Of a stretch of 64,000 bases of DNA, positions 36,762-45,656 are shown piece by piece; position 1 is the first letter of the stretch, and each line of letters starts with the position of its first letter. Source of the DNA: Streptomyces smaragdinus (GTDB lineage: Bacteria > Actinomycetota > Actinomycetes > Streptomycetales > Streptomycetaceae); assembly GCF_009604385.1 (NCBI RefSeq), contig NZ_WEGJ01000027.1, positions 1-64,000 of the forward strand, read 5' to 3'. The position numbers and the translations under genes are program-made. The notes below the pieces were generated by a model. The model saw only the letters and a program-made list of their open reading frames with translations. It did no database searches and was not told where the DNA came from.

Positions 36762-37625
36762 TCACAGCCCCAACGTGCTGCGGGCGTTGGCCCACGCGTC
36801 CGCGCAGTGCCGGGGCGTCTCGCCCCTGGCCTGCGCGGCGGCGAACAGCCGCCCGACGTGGACGTCGGTCAGGCATCCGCAGCGGCCGTGCGTGGACAGC
36901 ACGGCCAGGAACGCGCCGTACACGGTCGCGTGGATCGTGCTGCGCGCCTCGGTGATGCGCTGCACGGCCATCGCGATGCCGCGCTCCAGGAAGACGGGCG
37001 TGCGGTGTGGGCATTCCCCGCCCCCGGATCCCGCGGGCACGGCGGCGGGGAGCCGCGCCGGCCGCACCGGTCGTGGGTTCACGGCGAGGGCACGGACGGC
37101 GTCGGGAAGGTTGGCGAGGGGGCCGGTGCCCGGCCCGAGATAGCGGGCGTAGGACATGGCGGACTTGATGTCGACGCCGGGACGCACCTTGTTGCGGGAC
37201 GTCATAACGCCCCGGTAGATCCAGTGCTCCCCGCGCGTTGTGGCCACCGTGCGCGTGGCGGGCAGCGCGCCGCGCGCCCAGGCGATGGCGTCGGGGTCGT
37301 CGAGGTCCACCACGGTCAGCCCGGCGCCGCCGGGGTGGTAGGCCACGCCCACCGCCCGCGACCACGCCACCGCCCACGGACGGGAGGTGAGCACGGCGGG
37401 GTCGGTGGTGGCGGCGGCCCAGGCGTGGCAGGGCGCCGGGCACGCGCACGGCCCGGGGGTCTTCATGCCCGGCCGGCCACCGCACCCGTTGCCCGCGCAC
37501 CAGAGGCAGTTGGCGAACGGCACCTTCCCCGCGCGCAGCGGCAGCACCGGCACGCCGGCGCCCGCCAGCTCCAGCGCGGTGGCCGCGAGCGTTCCCGGCT
37601 GTGCGGTGCGGGTCTGCTGAGTCAT
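36762..37625 (-). CDS. Bifunctional DNA primase/polymerase (RepPP-type)
   Basis: 287 residues of the archaeo-eukaryotic Prim-Pol fold: the metal Asp pair in VVDLDDPDA (D107, D109), the histidine in TRGEHWIY (H134), and a Cys cluster (C40, C43, C48, C60, C62, C66) likely binding zinc. It forms a unit with the helicase gene. Initiates replication of the excised AICE, presumably at the iteron cluster. Confidence 0.88.
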   Translation of the reverse strand: MTQQTRTAQPGTLAATALELAGAGVPVLPLRAGKVPFANCLWCAGNGCGGRPGMKTPGPCACPAPCHAWAAATTDPAVLTSRPWAVAWSRAVGVAYHPGGAGLTVVDLDDPDAIAWARGALPATRTVATTRGEHWIYRGVMTSRNKVRPGVDIKSAMSYARYLGPGTGPLANLPDAVRALAVNPRPVRPARLPAAVPAGSGGGECPHRTPVFLERGIAMAVQRITEARSTIHATVYGAFLAVLSTHGRCGCLTDVHVGRLFAAAQARGETPRHCADAWANARSTLGL

Positions 37626-37664
37626 GCTGTAGGTCTCCTGTTCTCTTCGGTGAACAGAGGGGTG

Positions 37665-37709
37665 CCGGGGCGACCGCGTGTCTTTGGCGAGATGGGGCGG
37701 TCGCCCCGG
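37665..37709. repeat. 13-bp inverted repeat upstream of the prim-pol gene
   Basis: CCGGGGCGACCGC at 37665-37677 is inverted at 37697-37709 with a 19-nt loop. It fills the only sizeable gap in this part of the operon, so may terminate, process or regulate the rep transcript. Confidence 0.75.
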
Positions 37710-37715
37710 GCGTAG

Positions 37716-38162
37716 CTACTGGTCGTCGGTCAGGGGGCCGGACCAGCCCAGCGGGCCCAGGGCCCGGTGGGTGAGGTCGAGGTACTGCATGAGGGTCTGC
37801 GCCGCGCTCGTTGCCGACGTGAGCGCGGACCGGGCGGTGGCAAGGTGCTCGGACGGGTCGCCGCGGTCGGCCGCTACGTAGCCCGTACGGACGAGTGCGT
37901 CCAGCACGTCCAGGAACTCCGCGAGCTGGTCAAAGGACTGTGGCAGGCGCCGCGCGAGATTCACCAGCGGGCCGACGACGGCGTACGCGTCGCCGGGGAA
38001 CGAGAGCTGGCTGCGATCCCCCAAGGTGGCGTGGTTCAGGGCACGGATCGCTTCGGCGGCCCGGTCCGCCAGGGCGCCGGGAGTGTCGGTGTCCGGCCGG
38101 TCTCTGGTGGTGGGGTGGTCGACGGCGACAGCGCCACGCAGACGCGGATTGGCGGCGGTCAT
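37716..38162 (-). CDS. AICE hypothetical protein (148 aa)
   Basis: Helical protein with no recognised domain (ALADRAAEAIRALNHATL, LARRLPQSFDQLAEFLDVLD). The start overlaps the previous stop by one base (TGATG), so it is coupled to the 130-aa gene. Frequent in AICEs next to replication genes by my recollection; function unknown. Confidence 0.7.
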   Translation of the reverse strand: MTAANPRLRGAVAVDHPTTRDRPDTDTPGALADRAAEAIRALNHATLGDRSQLSFPGDAYAVVGPLVNLARRLPQSFDQLAEFLDVLDALVRTGYVAADRGDPSEHLATARSALTSATSAAQTLMQYLDLTHRALGPLGWSGPLTDDQ

Positions 38163-38554
38163 CAGCCGACGTCCAGCACGGTGACGGGCACGGCGCCCGG
38201 GGCGTCCTTGCCGCCGTCCCAGTCGGCGCACCAGCCGCCCTGGTCCTCGCCGTCGTCTTCGTCCGGGCGGATCACCACCCACTCCTCCGTGAGGAACTGG
38301 TTCCAGTCGCGGTGGGGGCGGCCCCACCAGTCGGTGAGGCCGTGGCGTTCGCCGAGGTGGGTGCGGATGTGCCGGTTGAACACGGCCCAGGCGCGGCGGC
38401 GGCCGGGGTGACCGAGGATGAGCAGCCACTCGCCGTGCTCGCCGAGGGACGTGACGGGGCTGCCGTAGTGGACGGCTTCGAAATCGGCGGGGGTCAGGGT
38501 CTTGGTGATCGGCTCGGCGTCGGGCGGGTCGCCGATGATGCGGATGTCGGACAC
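38162..38554 (-). CDS. AICE hypothetical protein (130 aa)
   Basis: Acidic, Trp-rich protein (WAVFNRHIRTHLGERHGLTDWWGRPH, abbreviated) without a known domain. Coupled by one-base overlap to the following gene. No signal or membrane segments. Confidence 0.7.
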   Translation of the reverse strand: MSDIRIIGDPPDAEPITKTLTPADFEAVHYGSPVTSLGEHGEWLLILGHPGRRRAWAVFNRHIRTHLGERHGLTDWWGRPHRDWNQFLTEEWVVIRPDEDDGEDQGGWCADWDGGKDAPGAVPVTVLDVG

Positions 38555-38574
38555 GGCTGGGTTCTCCTGTCTGG

Positions 38575-38958
38575 TCAGTCGGTGGTGGGGTTGGCGAGTT
38601 CAAGGAGCAGGTCGGCGTGGCACGGCTGGTCGGCCGGGCACCAGCACATGAGGTCCCTGCCGTGCAGAGCCGCACGTACCGCGCGCTCCCACTGGAAGTT
38701 CGGGCCGCGCCGGCTGCACCACCCGGAAGGCTGCCCGGCCCTCCAGGCCAGGTAGGCCCGCAGCAGCTCGACGGCGTGAGCGCGGTCGCGCACGAGGACG
38801 CCCGCGAACGGCTCGTGCCAGTCGTCGGGGGTGGTGTCACCGACGCGGAAGGGGTTGCCCCACAGGCTCCCGCGCCCGACGTACACCGCCCCGGCAGGAG
38901 CGCGCCATCCCTTGGTCCGGCACCGCTGGAGACGACGGGGGCGGTCCGTGGCCCTCAT
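38575..38958 (-). CDS. DUF4326 protein
   Basis: 127 residues with the DUF4326 pattern: AVYVGRGSLWGNPFRVG, then a helical section (RAHAVELLRAYLAW) and the Cys-rich end DLMCWCPADQPCHADLLLELAN. DUF4326 proteins are common on phages and mobile elements and may act on nucleic acids or ADP-ribose-like ligands; function unproven. ATGA overlap with the upstream gene. Confidence 0.85.
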   Translation of the reverse strand: MRATDRPRRLQRCRTKGWRAPAGAVYVGRGSLWGNPFRVGDTTPDDWHEPFAGVLVRDRAHAVELLRAYLAWRAGQPSGWCSRRGPNFQWERAVRAALHGRDLMCWCPADQPCHADLLLELANPTTD

Positions 38959-39368
38959 GCGGCACGCTCCAGCTCGACGGCCGCCGCCGGGGCGGCCAGG
39001 GGGATGGTGACCGTGGCGGGCGTCCGGGGCCGGGTGCGGCGTCGGGGGAGGTGGGGGAACCAGGTCAGGAGCGTGGCGCCGCTGATGCCGAGCCGCTCGA
39101 CGATGATGCTGTGCGGGAGGTGGTCGAGCATCAGGTACGCGGCGTAGCGGCGTTCGTCGGGGGTGAGGATGTGGCCGCGGGCGTGGCCGTTGGTGACCCG
39201 TTCGACGGCGATCACATCGATCACGGTGGTGCCGTCGGGCCCGGCCATGAACACGCTCGGCGCGGTGTGGGGGTGGGGTACGCGGGTGGTGCCCGCGGTG
39301 GAGGGCGCGGCGGGTAAGCGGCTGGCACCGATCCTGGGGCGGCTGCGAGGGTGGATGCGGGCGGTCAC
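38955..39368 (-). CDS. HTH-like hypothetical protein (137 aa)
   Basis: The central segment LPHSIIVERLGISGATLLTW resembles a helix-turn-helix, flanked by an Arg/Pro-rich N-terminus. Could be a small DNA-binding protein of the element. No family recognised. Confidence 0.6.
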   Translation of the reverse strand: MTARIHPRSRPRIGASRLPAAPSTAGTTRVPHPHTAPSVFMAGPDGTTVIDVIAVERVTNGHARGHILTPDERRYAAYLMLDHLPHSIIVERLGISGATLLTWFPHLPRRRTRPRTPATVTIPLAAPAAAVELERAA

Positions 39369-39380
39369 GGGGCATCCCTC

Positions 39381-39887
39381 CTAGGGCTTCTCGGTGTGGT
39401 TGTTGCGGACCCACACGCCGTGGGTGCGGGTGTGGGTCGTGCGCTGGTCGACGGACACAGGCCCGTGGACGTGCACGGTGGTCTCGGGCGGGGTGGCGGG
39501 GGTCTTGGCGCGGCCGATGAGCCGGGCGGCGGCCAGCAGGACGGCGGCGACGGACGCGCCGCCGACGCCCAGCACGACGGGGTCGGCCTGATCGGACGCC
39601 CGCAGCACGAGACTGACGGTCCCGCCGGTCACGGAGACCAGGACGCTGGCGCCGATCAGGCGGGCGGTGTCGTCGACCGCCTTCCCCGACATCGGCGCCC
39701 GGCCCGGCTGGGCGACGGGCGGCATGTCCCCGTACGTGGGGAGCGGGGTGTCGTCCCGGAACGCCGTCGGCGTCGCCACGGCAGCGTCGTCGGGGCGGTA
39801 GACGTCGGCGATGATCCGCCGGGCCTCCGCGTCGGCCTGAGCATCGGTCAGCGGCCGGTCGGTGCGCGGGGTGTCGGTGGGGTTCAC
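39381..39887 (-). CDS. AICE membrane protein (168 aa)
   Basis: Two predicted membrane helices (LIGASVLVSVTGGTVSLVL and VVLGVGGASVAAVLLAAA) follow an acidic N-terminus. GTG start at 39887 after GGAGGACACGCC, overlapping the ASCH stop (GTGA). May belong to the transfer or spread apparatus. Confidence 0.7.
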   Translation of the reverse strand: MNPTDTPRTDRPLTDAQADAEARRIIADVYRPDDAAVATPTAFRDDTPLPTYGDMPPVAQPGRAPMSGKAVDDTARLIGASVLVSVTGGTVSLVLRASDQADPVVLGVGGASVAAVLLAAARLIGRAKTPATPPETTVHVHGPVSVDQRTTHTRTHGVWVRNNHTEKP

Positions 39888-40267
39888 GGCGTGTCCTCCA
39901 GAATCGTGTTGATGTGCTCGGTCAGGTCGTCGGACGGGGTCCACAGGCTCAGCCGGCCGGTGGCGGGCACGGGCCGGGCGAGGGTGCGCACGTCGGTGAG
40001 GACCCAGTGGTGGACGTTCGGCTGCCATTCGCCCCAGGGGTCGCAGCAGCGGCGGGAGGGGTGGATGTCAGTGAGTGTGGCCACGGCCAGGACAGCGGAG
40101 CGGACGTCGGGTCCGTCGCTGGGGCCCCAGACGTGTTCGGCCCACTGGGCACCGGCGTGGATGAGAAGCGGGCCGCGGTAGTCGGTGGTCCAGGTGCGGT
40201 TCTCGACGCGCTTGGCACCGTGGGCGATGGCGTCGGCCCAGGGCTGGCGGATCGTGAGTGCTCGCAT
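39884..40267 (-). CDS. ASCH domain protein
   Basis: 127 residues starting MRALTIRQPWADAIAHGAK, with VENRTW and GPLLIHAG: the classical ASCH/PUA-like fold. Relatives include RNA-modification or RNase proteins such as E. coli YqfB (N4-acetylcytidine amidohydrolase). RIRQPW and the conserved Lys/Asn are retained, so it may bind nucleic acid or a nucleoside. Coupled to the membrane protein. Confidence 0.88.
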   Translation of the reverse strand: MRALTIRQPWADAIAHGAKRVENRTWTTDYRGPLLIHAGAQWAEHVWGPSDGPDVRSAVLAVATLTDIHPSRRCCDPWGEWQPNVHHWVLTDVRTLARPVPATGRLSLWTPSDDLTEHINTILEDTP

Positions 40268-40284
40268 GCGTCTCCTTCGGGGTG

Positions 40285-40476
40285 TCAGCGGAGTTGGGTG
40301 ATGGTCTGGGCGAGGGTGGCGAGCAGGGTGCGGATGGGGTCGTAGGCGCCGGTTCCGGCGGTGAAGAACCCGAACAGGAACAGCACGACCGCGGACCCGG
40401 CCCCGGCAGAGCGGGTCTTGACCGCGATGACGGAGGAGACGCCGAAGAGGAGGACGGCGGAGACGGCGAAGGTCAT
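40285..40476 (-). CDS. Small membrane protein (63 aa)
   Basis: Two hydrophobic helices (VSAVLLFGVSSVIAV, SAVVLFLFGFFTAG) and a polar tail. Starts at the ATGA overlap with the 90-aa gene. Likely a transfer-associated small membrane protein in the tra operon. Confidence 0.65.
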   Translation of the reverse strand: MTFAVSAVLLFGVSSVIAVKTRSAGAGSAVVLFLFGFFTAGTGAYDPIRTLLATLAQTITQLR

Positions 40477-40745
40477 CGGACGGCCCCCGTCCGGGTGTCT
40501 GTGCCCGCCTCGTAGGTGCGGGTGGCGCGGTTGTAGATCCAGCGGCCGACGCGTATGCGGCGTCCGGTGGCGTGGCAGCGGCGGCAGTCACGGCCGCGCC
40601 GGACCTTCCCGCGCCGGTTGGTCTTGACCTTGCAGCCCATGCCACGGCACTTCCGGCAGGGGCCGAACGGCGAGACCGCACACGTCCCGATGTAACCGAG
40701 TGTGATGGCGAGTAGGCAGGCGATAGCGAGCAGGGTCGGGGTCAC
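40473..40745 (-). CDS. Small membrane protein with a Cys cluster (90 aa)
   Basis: N-terminal helix (LLAIACLLAITLGYIG), then CRKCRGMGC and CRRCHATG, a DnaJ-type zinc-ribbon arrangement with many basic residues. Predicted membrane anchored and possibly nucleic-acid binding. First gene after tra in transcription order. Confidence 0.65.
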   Translation of the reverse strand: MTPTLLAIACLLAITLGYIGTCAVSPFGPCRKCRGMGCKVKTNRRGKVRRGRDCRRCHATGRRIRVGRWIYNRATRTYEAGTDTRTGAVR

Positions 40746-40787
40746 GAGATGCCCTCCCAGGCAGGATCAGGGGGTTTCCGCAGGTGG

Positions 40788-40879
40788 GCCGCTATCCACT
40801 AGCGGCCTGATCAGATGGGGTTTGGGGCGCTAAGTGGGGCGCTAACGCTAGCGGGTGCTGCCGCTAGCGATAGCGCCCC
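40788..40879. repeat. GCTAGCG/GGGGCGCTA repeat cluster downstream of tra
   Basis: CGCTAGCG at 40846-40853 and 40862-40869, GGGGCGCTA at 40824 and 40836 with inverse TAGCGCCCC at 40871, plus CCGCT...AGCGG at 40788-40804. Several nested inverted and direct repeats within 92 bp just after the tra stop; candidate clt or terminator. Confidence 0.6.
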
Positions 40880-40886
40880 TCACGGG

Positions 40887-43205
40887 TCAGCTCGCGTCCC
40901 GGTTTCCGTCACGCTCCGCAATCGCGGTGGTGAGGTGGGAGCGGTCGATGCCGCGCCGGTTGACGACCTTCCCTCCCTGGCGCCGGCCGACCTGGATCGT
41001 CGACAGGCCCCGCGGCTTGAGCGCCGCCGACAGGGTCTCGGGCACCCAGCCGTCGTAGACCTCCGGGCGCAGTTCGGCCAGCCGCACCACCACGGTCTCC
41101 GACCACACCTTGGACTCCGAGGCCGGGATGACCGCGAGCAGGTCCGCGAGCAGGTCGTAACCCGGCTCGACCGTCTCCTCCGCAGCCTCCCCGGCGGCGT
41201 AGCCGGTGAGGAGGTCGGCCTTCTCGCGGGCCTTGCGTGCGCGGGCGGCGATGGCCTCGGCTCCCGGGGCGTCGACGTAGGTGGAGGCGACGATCCTGGC
41301 GTCGGATCCCTCACCCACGAAGTAGTGGATGCCCTTGTCGCCCCAGGCGAACATGGTCGAGCGGACCCCGCGCTTGTACGCGGACGTGCCGAGGACCATG
41401 TCGTTCTCGACCTGGCCCATGACCTTCAGGCACCAGCGGGCGGAGGCGTTCGCGGAGATGCCGGTGGGCAGCGACTTGGCGTCCGGACGCTGGGTGGCCA
41501 GGAGCATCACGATCCCGGTCGCGGGACCGCGTTTGACCAGGTCGGTGGCGATTTCCTCGAACTCCTTGCCGTACTCGGGGTGCTCGAACAGCACCTGGCA
41601 CTCATCCACCCCGACCACGATCGGATGCAGCCCCAGCGACCGCTTGTCCGCCAGTGCCGAGGTCACCTTGGACTCCGGGCAGATGTCGCGGGGCAGGGAC
41701 CGGATCACCTTGGTACGCCGCCGCAGTTCCTCCCGCATGGCGCGGAAATCGGCGATGGCATAGGCGATCGTGTCGTCGTCGTCCCCCGCGCCGTGGCGGT
41801 GGGAGACGGCGTTGCCGACCGGATCGAGGTCGCCGGTGCCCTTCATGTCGTAGGTGTGCAGCTCCGCACGCGGATCCAGCGCGGCGATCAGGAGCAGCAG
41901 CCTGAGCAGGAACGTCTTACCCATACGCGGGATGGCGCCGATGATCCCGGCCAGGTACATGAGGGTGATTTCGACCCAGCGTCCGCGCTGGTCGGTGCCG
42001 AACGCGACGGGCTTGAACAGGTCCACGGTGCCGGACTTGGCCAGCGGCCAGGCGGGCTTCTTCGCCTTGTTCATGTCCTGGTCACCGACCCACAGCACCA
42101 TGTGCCCGGTGTGCTCGTCCGGCACCGCCTCGGGCCACACACAGCCCAGCGGCCGGCGCAGCCCGGAGGCGAGGCGGTCGCGGCGGTCGATGACGTCGGT
42201 GACGGTCACCCCGTACGGGAGGTTGCCCTGCGCCCGCCAGCCCGGACCGTCGCGGGTGATGGGGGCGGTGAACTCGAACCCGTCCCGCCCCTTGCCCTGC
42301 GCCTGGTTGATCGCCGGAATACCGAGGGCACCCAGCGCGCGCAGCACGATGTCCGAAGTGAGCTTGGTCGCCTTGGGCAGCTCGACCGCCCGGTGCACCA
42401 GCGGGGCATCAGCCCTCCGGCCGAACGACCCCAAAGCCAGAACCACCGCGCCGACCGACAGGGCCTGAAGCCACTCCGGCGTGAGGACGTAGATGGCCAG
42501 CGCGGCACCGAGTCCGACGAACATCGCGAGCACCGCGATGAGGCTGCGCAGCTTGACCCGGCCGTCGCGCTGGCGCGACAGCTTCAGGTACTCGACCGCG
42601 TCCTCCCGCCGCACCGCAGCGAGTCGGACGGGCTCGCCCTCCCGGTCCGCCACCCACCTCATACTCGCGCCCACGAACTTCGCCGTGCCCGCGGGGGCCT
42701 GCAAGGTCAGACGCAGGGCGTACACCGGGGAACGCAGCGCGTGATAGGCCACGGCGTGGGCGTAGTGGCCGGCCACCCACGTGGCTGCGGTGCGCAGTTC
42801 CTCCGTGGAGCGCAGCCACGGCGGGAGCACGTCCCGCCGGCGCCCGCCCGCGATCCGGCCCACGAACCCCGGCCCGGCATCCTTCGGCGACGGCTGGTCC
42901 ACCGACCGCACCACGGTCGGGTCCGCCGACTCGCCACCCGACTCGTGAGCCGACTCACCGCCCGACTCGCGGGCCGACGGGTCGGGCGACTGTCGGGGCC
43001 ACCGGATGACCGACCCGTCGGCCTCCCGGTCGGTCTCCGGGTCGGCCGGACCGGTCGGGTACGGGTCGGGGAATCGGATCGGTGCCGGTTCGCGAGTCGG
43101 CGGCGGGATGAATCGGCTGTCGGCTCCGGGAGTCTCGCCGTTGGCGAGTGCCTCCATGTCGGCGATGCCTCGGCGCACCGCCTCGTTGTCGTCGTCGTGG
43201 TTCAC
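40887..43205 (-). CDS. tra: FtsK/SpoIIIE-type conjugal translocase Tra
   Basis: 772 residues. Acidic disordered N-terminus containing four 4-residue repeats (ESGG/ESAH), two membrane helices (~220-255), an FtsK-type motor with Walker A GAIPRMGKTFLL (~420) and Walker B VVGVDECQVLFEH (~528), and a C-terminal winged helix (~715-760). Streptomyces TraB/TraSA proteins move double-stranded DNA between mycelia as a hexamer after binding 8-bp clt repeats. Here it is the sole transfer gene required by that model. Confidence 0.93.
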   Translation of the reverse strand: MNHDDDNEAVRRGIADMEALANGETPGADSRFIPPPTREPAPIRFPDPYPTGPADPETDREADGSVIRWPRQSPDPSARESGGESAHESGGESADPTVVRSVDQPSPKDAGPGFVGRIAGGRRRDVLPPWLRSTEELRTAATWVAGHYAHAVAYHALRSPVYALRLTLQAPAGTAKFVGASMRWVADREGEPVRLAAVRREDAVEYLKLSRQRDGRVKLRSLIAVLAMFVGLGAALAIYVLTPEWLQALSVGAVVLALGSFGRRADAPLVHRAVELPKATKLTSDIVLRALGALGIPAINQAQGKGRDGFEFTAPITRDGPGWRAQGNLPYGVTVTDVIDRRDRLASGLRRPLGCVWPEAVPDEHTGHMVLWVGDQDMNKAKKPAWPLAKSGTVDLFKPVAFGTDQRGRWVEITLMYLAGIIGAIPRMGKTFLLRLLLLIAALDPRAELHTYDMKGTGDLDPVGNAVSHRHGAGDDDDTIAYAIADFRAMREELRRRTKVIRSLPRDICPESKVTSALADKRSLGLHPIVVGVDECQVLFEHPEYGKEFEEIATDLVKRGPATGIVMLLATQRPDAKSLPTGISANASARWCLKVMGQVENDMVLGTSAYKRGVRSTMFAWGDKGIHYFVGEGSDARIVASTYVDAPGAEAIAARARKAREKADLLTGYAAGEAAEETVEPGYDLLADLLAVIPASESKVWSETVVVRLAELRPEVYDGWVPETLSAALKPRGLSTIQVGRRQGGKVVNRRGIDRSHLTTAIAERDGNRDAS

Positions 43206-43303
43206 TGCTGGTGTCCTTCTCTCTCAGGGTGGGATGGCAGGGGCCGGGCCGCAGGCTGTGGTGGTTGTGCGGCCAGGCCCCGCGTGGTGGTCGATCGTGT
43301 GCG

Positions 43304-43352
43304 TGCCCCGGGCCGGATTCGATCCGGCGCCCTCACGGCGGGTTGCCGGGGC
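43304..43352 (-). repeat. tRNA-like intergenic element, copy A
   Basis: 49 nt read on the minus strand: GCCCCGG (5' arm), 17-nt spacer, hairpin GCCGG-ATCGAAT-CCGGC, CCGGGGC (3' arm), then A. It equals a 7-bp acceptor plus a 5-bp/7-nt T-arm. Between the 123-aa gene and tra. Confidence 0.85.
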
Positions 43353-43369
43353 TGTGGTGCGAGGGGAGG

Positions 43370-43741
43370 TCAGGCCCAGGAGGGGTGTTCGCACGAGACC
43401 TGGGCGAGTCGGTCGTAGAGCTCCTCGATGTCGACGTGGTCGCGGAGTTCGGCGGGGGACTGTTCGGCCCAGTCTGCGAGGCCGGCGATCCGGTGCGCGC
43501 CGCGTACGGCGTCGTCCTCGAACATCGCGGCGGCAACGCCGTACCCGGAGTGGTGGCCGATGCGCCAGCGGTAGGGGCTGTTCGGGCTCATGTCGTCGGG
43601 GAGTTCGTAGACGAACAGGCCGGGCACCGGACTGGTCGCCGTGACGGTCCGGGTCCGGTCCCCGTTCTCGGTCCGCCAGACGATGGTCAGGGGCTCAGGG
43701 GCGGCAGGAGGCGCGGCGTTCGTGGTGGTGTTCTCGGGCAT
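43370..43741 (-). CDS. AICE hypothetical protein (123 aa)
   Basis: Beta-strand start (LTIVWRTENGDRTRTVTAT) and a helical acidic C-terminus (DWAEQSPAELRDHVDIEELYDRLAQVS). No known domain. Immediately upstream of tra in transcription, separated by a tRNA-like element. Confidence 0.7.
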   Translation of the reverse strand: MPENTTTNAAPPAAPEPLTIVWRTENGDRTRTVTATSPVPGLFVYELPDDMSPNSPYRWRIGHHSGYGVAAAMFEDDAVRGAHRIAGLADWAEQSPAELRDHVDIEELYDRLAQVSCEHPSWA

Positions 43742-43779
43742 GTCTCACCTCAGAGAGTTGGGTATCGGGTGGTGCGGGG

Positions 43780-44151
43780 TCAGGAGGGGTAGGCGCAGGG
43801 GATGCACATGCCGAGGCAGCGCGGGATGCAGTACCCGGCGTCCTTCCGGCATTCGGGGCAGGTGCGGCGGGCGAGCATCGCCAGCGCGAGAGCTCCCCAC
43901 TTGCGGGAGGTCATCGGCCGCACCGGCAGCGCCAGGTCGACGCGGTACAGGTAGGCGACCTTCACGCCGCCCTGGCGCCGGTTCTGGCGCATGACCTGAG
44001 CCGCTATCGGCTGCCCGCCGGGGCGCAGCCCCTCGGCGCGGAGCTGGCGACGTGTGGCCAGACCGGGCGGGCCGAACTTCCACGGGTAGGTGGGCACGCC
44101 GTAGTGCCCGCCGGTCGGGTCGTAGCACTTGCCGAACGCCGCCGACATCAC
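43780..44151 (-). CDS. RRQRL-motif zinc-binding protein
   Basis: 123 residues. ATRRQLRAEGLRPGG and YLYRVDLALPVRPMTSRKW match the RRQRL family found in actinomycete mobile elements, followed by a zinc cluster CPECRKDAGYCIPRCLGMC. Probably nucleic-acid binding. ATGA overlap with the methyltransferase gene. Confidence 0.85.
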   Translation of the reverse strand: MMSAAFGKCYDPTGGHYGVPTYPWKFGPPGLATRRQLRAEGLRPGGQPIAAQVMRQNRRQGGVKVAYLYRVDLALPVRPMTSRKWGALALAMLARRTCPECRKDAGYCIPRCLGMCIPCAYPS

Positions 44152-45656
44152 CCCTCACCCCGCGTTCGGGGTGCGCGGTTGTCGAGGGCGTCCATGACCC
44201 GTCCTCCGAGCCACTGGGCGACGTTCACGGACACGGCGTTTCCGGCCTGCATGGTCTGCTCGCCCTTGTTGCCTCGGACGACATAGTCGGCGGGGAAGCG
44301 CTGTGCCATGAGCTGTTCGCGCGGCTGGATCATCCGGTACCGGCATTCCTCCAGCACCGGGGCGGGTCCGGCGAGCGCGGCAGAGTCGACGGTGGACAGG
44401 GCGTGCAGGGGCTGCCCGGTCGTCTTGGTGGCCGCGTTGCGGTAGGGCACGACCAGCCAGTGGTGCCGCCCCGAGGCGGTCACCGTGTCGACCGGCGCGG
44501 CGACCGGGGCAGGCTGGGCGTTGCGGCGCAGCGTCACCACGAACGCGTCGTCCGCTACCGAGGGCGGGGTGACCAGGGCCTCGAACCCCTTGGGGTTCGC
44601 CAGCCTTGTGCGCATGGGTTCGCCCGTGCTGGTGGCGGTGGTGTTCCACGTCCCGCCCGACGGAACGAGCAGCGCATCCCCGATTTTCGCGGTGCGGGCG
44701 GCGAGCGGGGCGGCGTCGGCGGGCACGGGGCGTCCGTCGTGGCCGGAGTGGTTGACGGTCAGCACCATGCGCCGCTCGCCCAGCATCGCCAGCCCGGTAC
44801 GGATCCGGTGCAGCGTGTTCGCGGCCAGCGGCGGCAGTTTGTGCTGCGGGCGGTCCGCGATGCGTACCCCGAGGTCCGACCAGTCGATGATGTCGGCCGC
44901 CGGCCGCACGTACGGCTCCACCACCTGGTGGCGGCAGGAGGCCCCGTTGGGGCATCGGTACACGTACTGCTGGCGGTACTTACCCAGGCGGCGCGCGTCC
45001 GGGCGTTTCCACGACTGCACTGCGGCCACGTCCTGCCCGCATCCCTCGCACCAGGCGAGGGGGCGCGGCTCGACGTCGGGCAGCGGGATTCCCTCGCGGG
45101 TCAGGACGACGTAGATGCGGTCCCGCCACTGCGGTGCGGGCAGGTTGCCCGTCCCGCCGACGTGCGCGGAGGACACCGACACGAACTGGGGGCGATAGCC
45201 CAAGGTCCGCATGCCCGACAGCCACACGTCGAACAGCACCCAGTCCGCCGCCTCCGCCACGTTCTCGATCAGCACCACCGGATACCGGTGCACCTCGGTC
45301 GCCCGGATCACGTCCCAGAACGTGGCCCTGGTCCGCTCGAAACCGCCCGAGGCCACGGGCCCTTCCTCCAGCAGGGACATCTGCCCGGCGGACACCTTCG
45401 TGCGCTTACGCCCCCCGGCCGGGGACAACTCCGTGCAGATCGGCGACGCCCACAGCACATCCGTGGCGGGCAGACGCCGCATGTCGTAGTGGTCGATGTC
45501 CGCACACAGATGATCCGCGTCCGGGTGGTTCGCCGCGTGGGTCTCGATCGCCCTCGCCCAGTGATTCGCGGCAAGCCGTAAATCCATCCCCGCAGCAACG
45601 AGACCGGTGGACGAACCACCGGCCCCGCAGAACAGATCCGTAAACGTCACACTCAT
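44148..45656 (-). CDS. C5 cytosine-specific DNA methyltransferase
   Basis: 502 residues. Motif I LFCGAGGSSTG (~8-18), catalytic Cys within SPICTE (C74, where most family members have PPC), motif VI LIENV (~130), motif VIII QWRDRIYVV (~175), and motif X GNAVSVNVAQW near the C-terminus. Transfers methyl from SAM to cytosine, probably protecting the element from host restriction. No cognate endonuclease is adjacent, so it is an orphan methylase. Target domain ~200-400 contains two CxxC pairs. Confidence 0.93.
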   Translation of the reverse strand: MSVTFTDLFCGAGGSSTGLVAAGMDLRLAANHWARAIETHAANHPDADHLCADIDHYDMRRLPATDVLWASPICTELSPAGGRKRTKVSAGQMSLLEEGPVASGGFERTRATFWDVIRATEVHRYPVVLIENVAEAADWVLFDVWLSGMRTLGYRPQFVSVSSAHVGGTGNLPAPQWRDRIYVVLTREGIPLPDVEPRPLAWCEGCGQDVAAVQSWKRPDARRLGKYRQQYVYRCPNGASCRHQVVEPYVRPAADIIDWSDLGVRIADRPQHKLPPLAANTLHRIRTGLAMLGERRMVLTVNHSGHDGRPVPADAAPLAARTAKIGDALLVPSGGTWNTTATSTGEPMRTRLANPKGFEALVTPPSVADDAFVVTLRRNAQPAPVAAPVDTVTASGRHHWLVVPYRNAATKTTGQPLHALSTVDSAALAGPAPVLEECRYRMIQPREQLMAQRFPADYVVRGNKGEQTMQAGNAVSVNVAQWLGGRVMDALDNRAPRTRGEG

